DNA of 64,000 bases from AEGEAN-183 sp964342745. GTDB taxonomy: Bacteria; Pseudomonadota; Gammaproteobacteria; Magnimaribacterales; Magnimaribacteraceae. The translations under genes and the position numbers were made by a program. This document shows positions 53,989 to 62,849 of this stretch, piece after piece (position 1 is the first letter of the stretch; the number at the start of each line of letters is the position of its first letter). The DNA lies in assembly GCA_964342745.1 (NCBI GenBank), contig CAYFFW010000002.1:1-64000 (forward strand), in the 5' to 3' direction. The notes beneath the pieces are model-generated. The model did no database searches and was not told the DNA's origin. It was given only the letters and a program-made list of their open reading frames with translations.

Positions 53989-55201
53989 CCTTTTTTAGAG
54001 TTGCTAGTGCAACACAAACATTAAACAACTCCATTGCTTTTTCTAGCTCTTCCATGGTGCAAGCTGTCGGGGCTAATCTTATGATTTCATCTTTCGGGTC
54101 TACCCCGTAAGGAAAAGTTGCTCCTGCTGGAGTTAACTTCAGACCAGCATCTTTGGCTAACCTTATAATTTCTTTTGCTAGGCCAGCTTCAGCTTTATAT
54201 GTTACAAAATAACCTCCTGTAGGCCTTGTCCAAGAACCATAATTCTGCTTCGAGAGCCATTCTTGAACTAAGTTAAATTTAGGAATTAATATTTCTGCAT
54301 GTTTAAGCATGTGGTCTTTGAGGCCATTGAAATCTTTAAAAAATTCTATGTGTCTAAGTTGATTCACTTTATCTGGCCCAATAACAATAGATGAATAGTG
54401 TTTTAAGAAAGAATCTAAATTAGACTGACTCATGGCAATGAAACTAATGCCTGATCCAGCATAGGTAATCTTTGAAGTAGAACCAAAGGCTATAACCGAA
54501 TCTACTAAGTCTTTTTGTTCCGCTAAAGAAAAAATATTCGGTAAAGGTTTTGATGTAGAGAAATCATGAACTGCATAAGCATTGTCCCAAAGAATCCTGA
54601 ATCCTTCTCTTACACTAGCTATTTCTAATAATCCATTTACTGATTCTTCATCATATGTTTCACCAGTTGGATTTGAGTGCTTAGGAACACACCATATCCC
54701 TTTAATAGATTTATCATCTTTAACCATTGAAAGAGCTTGTTCTATGTCTGGTCCCTTGCCGGTTAAAGCAACAGGAACCATATTTATTGCAAACTCTTCA
54801 CAAAGCTTAAAGTGTCTGTCATAACCAGGCACTGGACAGAGAATCGAATTCCTCTCTTGCATCGACCAAGGACCTTCTCCACTTCCCTGAAAAAATAAGT
54901 TAGAAACGTATTGAGCCATTAAAGTAAGGCTGCTATTACCTCCTGCGATAACCATTTCTTTTTTGCAACCTAAAAGATGAGACCCTAAAAGCCTTGCTTC
55001 CTCTAAGCCTAAAATTTCTCCATAATTTCTAGTATCTATTCCATCTATTAAGTAATTGCTTACTAAAGAATCATTTAGTCCTGATGAAAGGTCTAGTTGC
55101 TCTTTAGATGGCTTACCTCTAGTTAAATCTAGCTTAAAGCCTTTAGCTTTTAATTCTTGATAGTTCTCTTCTACTTCCTGAAAGGTTAAATCTTGAGTCA
55201 T
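53978..55201 (-). CDS. PLP-dependent aminotransferase (class I/II, aspartate aminotransferase-like)
   Basis: A 407-aa fold-type I PLP enzyme. I start at ATG 55201 because the product then begins TQDLTFQEVEENYQELKAKG; an ATG 60 bases upstream would read through a hairpin. LTRGKPSKEQLDLSSGL, NPTGETY and the PLP lysine in FGSTSKITYAGSG fit the bacterial aspartate aminotransferase subgroup of PF12897. Substrate specificity cannot be fixed from sequence. Confidence 0.82.
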   Translation of the reverse strand: MTQDLTFQEVEENYQELKAKGFKLDLTRGKPSKEQLDLSSGLNDSLVSNYLIDGIDTRNYGEILGLEEARLLGSHLLGCKKEMVIAGGNSSLTLMAQYVSNLFFQGSGEGPWSMQERNSILCPVPGYDRHFKLCEEFAINMVPVALTGKGPDIEQALSMVKDDKSIKGIWCVPKHSNPTGETYDEESVNGLLEIASVREGFRILWDNAYAVHDFSTSKPLPNIFSLAEQKDLVDSVIAFGSTSKITYAGSGISFIAMSQSNLDSFLKHYSSIVIGPDKVNQLRHIEFFKDFNGLKDHMLKHAEILIPKFNLVQEWLSKQNYGSWTRPTGGYFVTYKAEAGLAKEIIRLAKDAGLKLTPAGATFPYGVDPKDEIIRLAPTACTMEELEKAMELFNVCVALATLKKVSS

Positions 55202-55212
55202 CTTTTTGGATT

Positions 55213-55230
55213 GGGTAAGTATCTTTACCC
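55213..55230 (-). repeat. Inverted repeat in the leader of the aminotransferase gene
   Basis: GGGTAA and TTACCC are separated by six bases, 11 bp upstream of the chosen ATG. In the minus-strand transcript this is a small hairpin close to the start, and could modulate initiation. It could equally be an operator. Confidence 0.5.
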
Positions 55231-55343
55231 TAATAGATAATATCACTCCAATAGAGTTCAATACAGCTTTGAGATGGATGGTTAAATTTTAATCAAATCT
55301 TAATACTTAATTAGTTAAAGGTTTTGTGAAAAGACTTCACAGA

Positions 55344-55368
55344 GTTATCCACAGTAAGAGTGGATAAC
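55344..55368. promoter_or_regulatory. Perfect inverted repeat containing two DnaA-box sequences
   Basis: GTTATCCAC (55344-55352) and GTGGATAAC (55360-55368) are exact inverted repeats with a 7-base spacer. The left arm makes the perfect DnaA box TTATCCACA (55345-55353); the right arm is TTATCCACT on the minus strand (55359-55367), one mismatch from consensus. It lies 46 bp before the gcvT start in the 212-bp space shared with the divergent aminotransferase. dnaA or dnaN is not nearby, so this is unlikely to be oriC. Confidence 0.6.
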
Positions 55369-55413
55369 AGATGGTTAGAAAAGAAGTAGAATATACTCTT
55401 CAATATATTAATC

Positions 55414-56514
55414 TTGAAAAAAACAGCATTACATAATTCTCATATAAGTTTATCTGCCAAGATGGTAGATTTTCATGGGTGGACCATGCCTCTTAATTAT
55501 GGCTCTCAACTAGATGAGCACAAGAAAGTTAGAAATTCTTGTGGAATTTTCGATGTTTCTCATATGACGATTATCGATATCGGCGGCAATGATGCTAAAA
55601 AATTCTTAAGAAAGCTTTTAGCAAATGACGTAACTTCACTTAATGAAGATTTTGATGGCCTATACACCGCTTTATTGGATGACTCAGGTTATATAATCGA
55701 TGATTTAATTGTATATAAGCTTTCTTTGGGCTATAGATTGGTAGTTAACTGTGCAACGAGAAAATCAGATATTAGTTGGATAACTTCTAAAATTAGTGAT
55801 TTCGAAATATCTGTTAATGAGCGTAGAGACCTATCTATCATTTCAATACAGGGCCCTAAGTTTTTAGATATCTTATCTGAATGTTTCTCTTTAGAACTGT
55901 CTAAGGAATTAATGGTCAAAAGGCCTTTTCAGGGCTTAATGGAAAAAGAAACATTAATTACTACTACTGGATATACCGGAGAAAAAGGGGTTGAAATTAT
56001 GATAAGTAATGAAAAAGCAACACCCTTATGGGAAGAGGCTTTAAATTCCGGAGCAAGCCCTATAGGCCTTGGAGCAAGAGATACTCTAAGGTTAGAGGCG
56101 GGAATGAATCTCTATGGCTTTGAAATGGATAATACAATTTCACCTCTTGAGTCTAATATGGCGTGGACAGTTTCTTTAGATGACAAAGAGAGAGATTTTA
56201 TTGGAAAAAAAGCTTATGAAAGAAAGAAAGAAGAAAGAAATTATCATGTCCTAAAAGGACTTTTGTTTGAAGACAGATGCATTGTTAGATCTGGTCATGA
56301 GATATATTTAGATGAAAAAAGGAAGCTCAAAGGTATTGTTACTAGTGGTACTTACTCGCCAACACTGAAAAAATCTATAGCTTTAGCTAGAATACCGCAC
56401 TCTAATGAAAAAAAATGCTTTGCTGAAGTTAGGGGTAAGATATTTAGTGCTTTGTTAGGAGAGCCAAGATTTGTAAGAGAAGGAAAAGTAATTTTTAAGG
56501 AAAATATTTCATGA
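55414..56514 (+). CDS. gcvT: Glycine cleavage system T protein (aminomethyltransferase)
   Basis: Releases ammonia from the H-protein aminomethyl group and passes the one-carbon unit to tetrahydrofolate. The 366-aa protein starts at TTG 55414 and shows KMVDFHGWTMPLNYG and CGIFDVSHM at the N-terminus, LLDDSGYIIDDLIVYKL, TGYTGEKGVEIM and LGARDTLRLEAGMNLYG. No glycine riboswitch is evident in the leader. It overlaps gcvH by 4 bp. Confidence 0.96.
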   Translation: MKKTALHNSHISLSAKMVDFHGWTMPLNYGSQLDEHKKVRNSCGIFDVSHMTIIDIGGNDAKKFLRKLLANDVTSLNEDFDGLYTALLDDSGYIIDDLIVYKLSLGYRLVVNCATRKSDISWITSKISDFEISVNERRDLSIISIQGPKFLDILSECFSLELSKELMVKRPFQGLMEKETLITTTGYTGEKGVEIMISNEKATPLWEEALNSGASPIGLGARDTLRLEAGMNLYGFEMDNTISPLESNMAWTVSLDDKERDFIGKKAYERKKEERNYHVLKGLLFEDRCIVRSGHEIYLDEKRKLKGIVTSGTYSPTLKKSIALARIPHSNEKKCFAEVRGKIFSALLGEPRFVREGKVIFKENIS

Positions 56515-56897
56515 GCGAAATACCAGATAATTATAGATTTTTATCTAGCCATGAATGGGCAAGGATGGATGATAATGGAGTAGTTACAGTTGGAATAAGT
56601 GACTATGCTCAAGACCAGCTCGGCGATATAGTTTTCGTTGAACTTCCTGAGGTTGGTTCAGAAGTTAATCAAGGGGATGAGGTTGCAGTTGTAGAGTCCA
56701 TAAAAGCAGCATCAGAGATATACACCCCCGTGGGAGGAGAAATTATCGAAGTAAACCAAACTTTAGAAGGTACTCCGGAAATTGTAAATTCTTCTGCTTT
56801 TGAAAAAGGCTGGTTCTTTAAAATAAAATCAACCGATATTTCTGAAATCGAGAATTTACTTTCTCCAGAACAATATATTGAGCACTGTGAAGACTGA
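56511..56897 (+). CDS. gcvH: Glycine cleavage system H protein
   Basis: Lipoyl carrier of the glycine cleavage complex. The 128-aa protein has SSHEWARMDDNGVVTVGIS, QLGDIVFVELPEVG and the lipoylated K65 in AVVESIKAASEIYTPV. It lies between gcvT (ATGA overlap) and gcvP (4-bp gap), the standard gcvTHP order. Confidence 0.97.
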   Translation: MSEIPDNYRFLSSHEWARMDDNGVVTVGISDYAQDQLGDIVFVELPEVGSEVNQGDEVAVVESIKAASEIYTPVGGEIIEVNQTLEGTPEIVNSSAFEKGWFFKIKSTDISEIENLLSPEQYIEHCED

Positions 56898-56901
56898 TTG
56901 A

Positions 56902-59757
56902 ATGTCTAAAAATAAAAAATTGCCTTCTCAAGACCCCTCTACTATCTTAAATTCATTTTCTTCAAGACATATAGGTCCTAATAATTCAGAAAGCCGTGAA
57001 ATGCTTAAAGATCTAGGATTTTCTTCTTTTAAGGCCCTTATAAGAGAAGTCGTACCCAAAGATATTCTTGAAAAATCTAATCTAAATATAGGTGAAGGAA
57101 TTTCAGAAGAAAATGCCTTAAGGGAACTCAAAAGAATAGCATCAAAAAATGAATTAATTCACTCTTTCATTGGACAAGGATATTACAACACCATCACTCC
57201 AGCAGTAATTTTAAGAAATGTCTTTGAAAACCCTGGTTGGTATACCTCTTATACCCCTTATCAAGCTGAAATTTCCCAAGGCAGACTAGAAGCTCTTATA
57301 AACTTTCAAACAATGGTAAGTAACTTAACTGGCTTGGATATCTCTAATGCTTCTTTATTAGACGAATCCACTGCAGCTGCAGAGGCCATGACTTTAGCAA
57401 AAAGAGTTTCTAAGTCTAAATCTAATAATTTCTTTGTTGATGAATTATGTTTTCCTCAAACAATTAAAGTAATTCAAACTCGAGCAAAACCTTTAGGTAT
57501 TGATTTAATCATAGGCCCTTCTAATTCTTGCAAAAAGGAAGATTACTTTGGGGCAATATTTCAATATCCAAACTCAGACGGTGAGATTAATTCTTTTTCC
57601 CAAGAGATAGAATATTCTAAAAAAAATAATGCTGTAGTAATTTTAGCTTCGGATCTATTAGCCTTGTGTTTAATTAAATCTCCTGGAGAGCTCCAGGCAG
57701 ACATAGCTATAGGCTCTTCACAAAGGTTTGGTGTTCCAATGGGTTACGGAGGCCCCCACGCAGCATTTATGTCTGTGAAGCAAGAATTTAAAAGGTTTTT
57801 GCCAGGTAGGCTTGTTGGGGCTTCTATAGATAAAGAGGGGAAAGTAGCCTACAGGTTAGCTCTTCAGACAAGAGAACAACATATAAGAAGAGAAAAAGCG
57901 ACAAGTAATATATGCACAGCGCAAGCACTTCTTGCAATAATGGCTGGTTTTTATGCTGTTTATCATGGACCTCAAGGATTAAAGGCTATAGCCCAAAAAG
58001 TAAACGAAAACACTGTGCGATTAGCGAAATTACTACAAAAAAATGGTTACAAATTAAAATCTAAGCATTTCTTTGACACAATAGTTATTCAGTCAGATAA
58101 AGCCACTAAATCATTAATTGAAAAGGCTAAAGAAAAGAAAATTAACCTAAGAAGAATTAATAAAAATTTTATTGGGATTTCTTTAGATGAGAGCGTTGAT
58201 CAGGAAATTTTAAATAGTATTCTCTCTATTTTTTCAATTGAAGATAAAGTGGAAGACATTAAAGAAATCGACTCTATTCCTAAAGCATTATTAAGAAAGA
58301 CTAAATACCTTGATCATCCTGTTTTCAAAAAGTACCACTCAGAGACTGAAATGTTACGTTACATAAAAAGACTTTATGAAAAGGATATTGCCCTTGATCG
58401 AGCTATGATACCTTTGGGTTCATGCACAATGAAGTTAAATTCAACCTCAGAAATGCTGCCTGTTAGTTGGCCTGAATTTTCTTCTATTCATCCTTTTTCA
58501 CCAGAAAGCCAAACCAGTGGTTACAAGGAATTAATAGACCAGCTAGAAACACAATTGGCAACTATTACAGGCTATTCTAAGATTTCTTTACAACCAAATG
58601 CAGGCTCACAAGGAGAGTTTGCAGGACTCTTAGCAATTGATGCCTTTCATAAAAGCAGAGGAGATACAAGTAGAGATGTCTGCTTAATACCAATGTCTGC
58701 TCATGGAACAAATCCTGCTTCTGCACAAATGGTTGGCTTAAAGGTCGTAGCCATTAATTGTGATGAAGATGGAAATATAGATTTAAATGATCTAGAAATT
58801 AAAGCAAAAGAGAATTCAAAAAATATTTCTTCAATTATGATTACTTATCCTTCAACCCATGGAGTTTTTGAAACCAATGTAAAAAAGGTCTGTGAATTAG
58901 TACATAAGCATGGGGGCCAAGTTTACATTGATGGAGCTAACTTAAATGCAATGGTAGGTTTGTGCTATCCAGGGGAGTTTGGAGGTGATGTATCTCACCT
59001 AAATTTACATAAAACTTTCTGCATTCCTCATGGAGGGGGAGGTCCGGGTGTCGGCCCTATAGGAGTAGCTGAACATCTTAAAGATTTTCTTCCTGGAAAC
59101 CATTTACAAGATTCACCAGTGGGTCCCGTGAGTTCTACTGAATGGGGTAGTGCTAGTATTCTTCCCATTAGCTGGATGTACATTAAGATGATGGGGGCTT
59201 CTGGGCTAAGACAAGCTACAGAGTCAGCTATTTTAAATGCAAATTATATAGCTCATCGTCTAAAGGGATATTTCGAAGTACTTTATAAAGGAGAAAGTGG
59301 TTTAGTGGCTCATGAATGCATAATTGATGTAAGAAAGTTTAAGGAAACGGCAGATATCGAAGTTGAGGATATTGCCAAAAGACTAATAGACTATGGCTTT
59401 CATGCACCTACTATGTCTTGGCCCGTAGCCGGAACCTTAATGATTGAACCAACAGAAAGTGAATCCAAAGCTGAATTAGATAGGTTCTGCGAAGCCATGA
59501 TTGAAATAAGAAAAGAAATTCAAAGAGTTGAGGAAGGTGACTTAGATATATCAGATAACATGCTAAAGAATGCGCCACACTCTGCAGAGCATGTTTCTGC
59601 TGATGACTGGGACCATGCATATTCAAGATCAGAAGCAGCCTACCCTGTAGAAAGTCTAAGAGATAATAAATACTGGTGCCCTGTTAGTAGGATAGATAAT
59701 GTATATGGAGATAGGAATTTAGTATGCAGCTGTCCTGGCATGGATGATTTTAAGTAG
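56902..59757 (+). CDS. gcvP: Glycine dehydrogenase (decarboxylating), P protein
   Basis: PLP-dependent decarboxylase of the glycine cleavage system. The 951-aa homodimeric form, with both halves in one chain, has FSSRHIGPNNSE at the N-terminus, DESTAAAEAM, GVPMGYGGPHAAF, SAHGTNPASAQM and the PLP lysine K704 in NLHKTFCIPHGGGGPG. YPVESLRDNKYWCPVSRIDN closes the protein. Its last 8 bp overlap the convergent HAD gene. Confidence 0.97.
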   Translation: MSKNKKLPSQDPSTILNSFSSRHIGPNNSESREMLKDLGFSSFKALIREVVPKDILEKSNLNIGEGISEENALRELKRIASKNELIHSFIGQGYYNTITPAVILRNVFENPGWYTSYTPYQAEISQGRLEALINFQTMVSNLTGLDISNASLLDESTAAAEAMTLAKRVSKSKSNNFFVDELCFPQTIKVIQTRAKPLGIDLIIGPSNSCKKEDYFGAIFQYPNSDGEINSFSQEIEYSKKNNAVVILASDLLALCLIKSPGELQADIAIGSSQRFGVPMGYGGPHAAFMSVKQEFKRFLPGRLVGASIDKEGKVAYRLALQTREQHIRREKATSNICTAQALLAIMAGFYAVYHGPQGLKAIAQKVNENTVRLAKLLQKNGYKLKSKHFFDTIVIQSDKATKSLIEKAKEKKINLRRINKNFIGISLDESVDQEILNSILSIFSIEDKVEDIKEIDSIPKALLRKTKYLDHPVFKKYHSETEMLRYIKRLYEKDIALDRAMIPLGSCTMKLNSTSEMLPVSWPEFSSIHPFSPESQTSGYKELIDQLETQLATITGYSKISLQPNAGSQGEFAGLLAIDAFHKSRGDTSRDVCLIPMSAHGTNPASAQMVGLKVVAINCDEDGNIDLNDLEIKAKENSKNISSIMITYPSTHGVFETNVKKVCELVHKHGGQVYIDGANLNAMVGLCYPGEFGGDVSHLNLHKTFCIPHGGGGPGVGPIGVAEHLKDFLPGNHLQDSPVGPVSSTEWGSASILPISWMYIKMMGASGLRQATESAILNANYIAHRLKGYFEVLYKGESGLVAHECIIDVRKFKETADIEVEDIAKRLIDYGFHAPTMSWPVAGTLMIEPTESESKAELDRFCEAMIEIRKEIQRVEEGDLDISDNMLKNAPHSAEHVSADDWDHAYSRSEAAYPVESLRDNKYWCPVSRIDNVYGDRNLVCSCPGMDDFK

Positions 59758-60400
59758 CTCTTTCAATAACCTCCCAGCCCTTTTTAGCACTAATTTCTCT
59801 TAATTGATTATCAGGGTTTACTGCTCTTGCACGATTGGAGTATTTTAATAGGGGCAGGTCATAAATAGAGTCAGAATAAGCGTAAATATCTCTAAACTTT
59901 AAATCTTTTATAATTAACCACTCTTTAACCCTTCGAACCTTTTCTTCAGAGAAGTTTGGCACTCCTTTAACCCTTCCTGTATATAAATCTTTTTTTATTT
60001 CAGCTTCAGTACCAAAAAAATTTTCTATGTCTAATAACTTTGAAATTTCCTTAACCAAAAGAGTTAAGGACCCAGAGACTATTAAACATTTATCTTTTTT
60101 ATGTTCTTCTAATAATTTATTAGTTAAAGAGTCTTTGTATTTTTCTATAAGATCATTCGCAAAAAACTTAACTAAATCTTGGACCTCCTTTACGGATTTC
60201 CCTTTAAGGGGTTTTAGAAGAAAATTTGAATAAGAAGAGATGTTTAATTTACCATTTCTATAATCTTCATCAAATTTCAACTTTTGGGAAAAAAAATCTT
60301 CGTCTAACCACCCAATAGAGTTCAAGTACCTCACCCAGGCCTCCTCTGAATCACCTGATATAAGTGTATGGTCTAAATCAAATAAAACTAATGACTTCAA
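59750..60400 (-). CDS. HAD-IB phosphatase, possible histidinol-phosphatase
   Basis: A 216-aa HAD hydrolase of the SerB-like subclass IB. The nucleophile motif is LFDLDHTLISGDSE (D8, D10), motif II is IVSGS, and the lysine and aspartate of motifs III/IV are in SEEKVRRVKEW and AYSDSIYDLPLL. As I recall, a related HAD protein next to rppH in Pseudomonas aeruginosa (PA0335) was reported to be a histidinol-phosphate phosphatase. HisB here lacks its phosphatase domain, so that role is plausible but unproven. It is divergent from rppH (67 bp). Confidence 0.82.
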   Translation of the reverse strand: MKSLVLFDLDHTLISGDSEEAWVRYLNSIGWLDEDFFSQKLKFDEDYRNGKLNISSYSNFLLKPLKGKSVKEVQDLVKFFANDLIEKYKDSLTNKLLEEHKKDKCLIVSGSLTLLVKEISKLLDIENFFGTEAEIKKDLYTGRVKGVPNFSEEKVRRVKEWLIIKDLKFRDIYAYSDSIYDLPLLKYSNRARAVNPDNQLREISAKKGWEVIERAT

Positions 60401-60467
60401 AATAGAATGATTTAAGTAATTTATTATTATAATTGTTTTGTAAGAAATATTATTTGGAATTTAAAGT

Positions 60468-60953
60468 TTGTCACAAGAAGAATATAGACCTTGCGTAGCA
60501 GCAATCATACTGGGGCCATCTAACAAAGTCTTGTGGTGCCAAAGAGTAGATCATAGTGGCTGGCAGTTCCCTCAAGGGGGTATTGATGAAGGCGAGACAC
60601 CCAGAGAAGCTATTCTTAGAGAGATTTGGGAAGAAGTTGGTCTAAATGAAAAAGATGTAGAAATAATCTGTGAATCAAAAGGCTGGTTTAAATATGATGT
60701 ACCAAAAGACAGGAGACCTAAATATTTTAGAAAAAATGTTTATAAGGGCCAAAGACAAAAATGGTTCCTGCTTAAACTAATTAGTGAAGATAAAAAAATA
60801 AATTTAAGAGCTTCGGTACCAATAGAATTTGATAAATGGATATGGTCTTCTTACTGGTATCCTCTAAGAACAATTGTTCCATTTAAAAAAGAACTTTATA
60901 AGCAAGTTCTAACTCACTTCCTTTCTAAATATAACAAGATCAGCTGTCCATAG
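60468..60953 (+). CDS. rppH: RNA pyrophosphohydrolase RppH
   Basis: Removes pyrophosphate from 5' triphosphorylated mRNA, triggering RNase E decay. The 161-aa Nudix protein starts at TTG 60468 (SQEEYRPCVAAII) and its Nudix box is residues 37-59 (GGIDEGETPREAILREIWEE), with QFPQGGI and the C-terminal EFDKWIWSSYWYPL. The order HAD-rppH matches Pseudomonas. It overlaps the convergent TANGO2 gene by 14 bp. Confidence 0.95.
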   Translation: MSQEEYRPCVAAIILGPSNKVLWCQRVDHSGWQFPQGGIDEGETPREAILREIWEEVGLNEKDVEIICESKGWFKYDVPKDRRPKYFRKNVYKGQRQKWFLLKLISEDKKINLRASVPIEFDKWIWSSYWYPLRTIVPFKKELYKQVLTHFLSKYNKISCP

Positions 60954-61713
60954 AGAATTTAAATGAGATTTTCTCCATTTTTTTCCCTTCCTTAGAGTAT
61001 GACTGTTCTGTAACTTGATAATTACCTTTTTTGTCTATGGTTAAGACTGTTGTGCACCTGGTTCCATAAACTCTTGATTTAATAAATCTATAAGGTATCT
61101 CTTCATGCTCGTTTCTCTTAAATCCTTCTGTATCAAGGTCTGATAAATCTCCTAGATCATCTCTCATAAATTTAAAGTAATCCTTTTCTCTTGGTCCTGA
61201 TTCTATTAATTCTTTAAATCCACCCTTTGCTCTTAAGGACTTACTGGTTTTAGAATCCAAAAGTAGATTTCCTATTACATGGATCCCAGGCTGGACGGGA
61301 CCAACTTGTTGAGATCTGTTAGAAAAATAATGTATACCAGCCTTATCCCCTAACAAGAGATTAAATCCCGCATAATTATTTTCTTTTATTTCTTTTATGA
61401 AATCTTCTGCTGACCGTCCCTTTGAAGAAAGAAAGTTAGTAACCAGTTCTCCTCGTGAATTACAATTTTCTTGTTCTAAAATTTCTTTATAGTTAGTAAT
61501 TGCACCAAACCTTCCGTCTGCTGAAATACCTAACCAAGTACCCCCTGCCCTGAGATCTTTTCCTGCAAGAATAATGTTCTCTTCTTCCCACCAATGTATA
61601 TTCTTAGTTGGCCTTTCATAATATTCATCCCTATTAGCCACTAGGACTAAAGAACCAGGGAAAGATGCATTAGATGAGCTATCTTCTTTAAAAGAAAAAA
61701 TAATTAAGCACAT
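60940..61713 (-). CDS. TANGO2 (NRDE) family protein
   Basis: A 257-aa protein beginning MCLIIFSF and carrying the family motif LVLVANRDEYYERP (about 21-34), with GTWLGISADGRFGAITNY. The family is found from bacteria to humans, where TANGO2 is linked to metabolic crises and heme or lipid handling. Its reaction is unknown; Cys2 could be a nucleophile. It is divergent from the TauE/SafE carrier with 76 bp between. Confidence 0.9.
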   Translation of the reverse strand: MCLIIFSFKEDSSSNASFPGSLVLVANRDEYYERPTKNIHWWEEENIILAGKDLRAGGTWLGISADGRFGAITNYKEILEQENCNSRGELVTNFLSSKGRSAEDFIKEIKENNYAGFNLLLGDKAGIHYFSNRSQQVGPVQPGIHVIGNLLLDSKTSKSLRAKGGFKELIESGPREKDYFKFMRDDLGDLSDLDTEGFKRNEHEEIPYRFIKSRVYGTRCTTVLTIDKKGNYQVTEQSYSKEGKKMEKISFKFSMDS

Positions 61714-61789
61714 TTCTTAAAAAATCTTTTTTTGTTGTTAATTTCTTGTTCTTATTATCCTAGCTATAAGCCATAATAGTTCCTCTTTC

Positions 61790-62581
61790 GTGTTAGAACT
61801 TTTTTTATACCTTTTACTGGGAATGTTTTCCGGTATTTTAGCAGGACTCTTTGGAATAGGAGGGGGTATTATTATCATCCCTGTTTTTTTCTCTATCTTT
61901 AAGAACATAGTAGGAGTTCCTGATGAAGCATTGGCCCATACAGTCTTGGGCTCTTCGCTAGGGGTAATTGTATTTAGTTCTTTAGCTTCAACCTACTCAC
62001 ACAATAAGCGTGAAGCAGTTATATGGGAAATACTAAAACTAATTGCTCCAAGTATTTGTGTTGGAGCCTCTTTGGGGGCTTTAACTGCTAGTTTTATATC
62101 TAGTTCTAATCTTCAGGTACTAGTAGCTTTATTTTTAGTTTTGATCTCCATTCAGATGATTTTTGAGTTTCCTCCCCCTTCTCAGAATCCTAAAACTAAT
62201 GTAGTAGGCCCTGTAGTTGTGGGAAGTGGAATTGGCTGGTTATCAGGAATCTTTGGTATTGGAGGTGGCGTTTTCTCTGTCCCCTATTTTTATCATAGAG
62301 GATTACAAATGACCCAAGCTATAGGATCTTCAGCTGCTTGCGGAATACCTATAGCCATCTCTGGCTCTATCTCATATATGGTTGTTGGTTCAGATATTGA
62401 AAACCTTCCTGAGTATTCACTAGGTTACGTTTACTTACCGAGTGTAATTATAGTAGGTTTGGCTAGTGCCTGGAGTGCAATAGTTGGTGTCAGGGCTGCA
62501 CACAGAATAAAACAAAAGAAACTTAGATTGGCTTTTGCATTATTACTAATGATTATGGGACTTAACCTCCTTCTAAGATAA
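61790..62581 (+). CDS. TauE/SafE family membrane carrier
   Basis: A 263-aa inner-membrane protein with about 8 spans and the family repeat GLFGIGGGIIIIPVFF in the first half and GIFGIGGGVFSVPYFYHR in the second. Members export sulfite, sulfoacetate and related organosulfur anions, or mediate uptake; this one's substrate is unknown. The start is GTG 61790. It is followed 10 bp later by a Na+/solute symporter pair. Confidence 0.85.
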   Translation: MLELFLYLLLGMFSGILAGLFGIGGGIIIIPVFFSIFKNIVGVPDEALAHTVLGSSLGVIVFSSLASTYSHNKREAVIWEILKLIAPSICVGASLGALTASFISSSNLQVLVALFLVLISIQMIFEFPPPSQNPKTNVVGPVVVGSGIGWLSGIFGIGGGVFSVPYFYHRGLQMTQAIGSSAACGIPIAISGSISYMVVGSDIENLPEYSLGYVYLPSVIIVGLASAWSAIVGVRAAHRIKQKKLRLAFALLLMIMGLNLLLR

Positions 62582-62591
62582 AATTAAGTAG

Positions 62592-62849
62592 ATGGATTAC
62601 TACTGGAAAGCTAATCTCAAAATACTAATTTGCCTATTAAGTGTTTGGTTCTTAGTCTCTTTTGGCTTCGGCATAATACTTTCTGACTGGTTAGACCAGT
62701 TTAAAGTTGGTGGCTTTAAATTGGGTTTTTGGTTTGCTCAACAAGGCAGTATTTATGTCTTCATAATCCTAATTTTTATTTATGTTTATCTGATGGATAA
62801 GTTGGATAAAAAGGTTTCGAAAGAAAGAGACCGAAAGGAAGCTCGATGA
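62592..62849 (+). CDS. Small subunit of a sodium/solute symporter (DUF4212)
   Basis: An 85-aa membrane protein with two spans (about 12-32 and 50-68). DYYWKANLKILICLLSVWF, LSDWLDQFKVGGFKLGFWFAQQGS and YLMDKLDKK are the DUF4212 pattern. The family is encoded next to a VC_2705-type sodium:solute symporter, as here, with a 4-bp overlap. Confidence 0.9.
   Translation: MDYYWKANLKILICLLSVWFLVSFGFGIILSDWLDQFKVGGFKLGFWFAQQGSIYVFIILIFIYVYLMDKLDKKVSKERDRKEAR

Noticed and set aside
55344..55368. Chromosomal replication origin
   Set aside because: Only two boxes are present, with no dnaA, dnaN, gidA or parAB genes and no AT-rich 13-mer array; a regulatory or DnaA-titration site is more likely.
55202..55413. 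Glycine riboswitch before gcvTHP
   Set aside because: I looked for the conserved tandem aptamer blocks and saw none; the space holds only the hairpin and the DnaA-box dyad.
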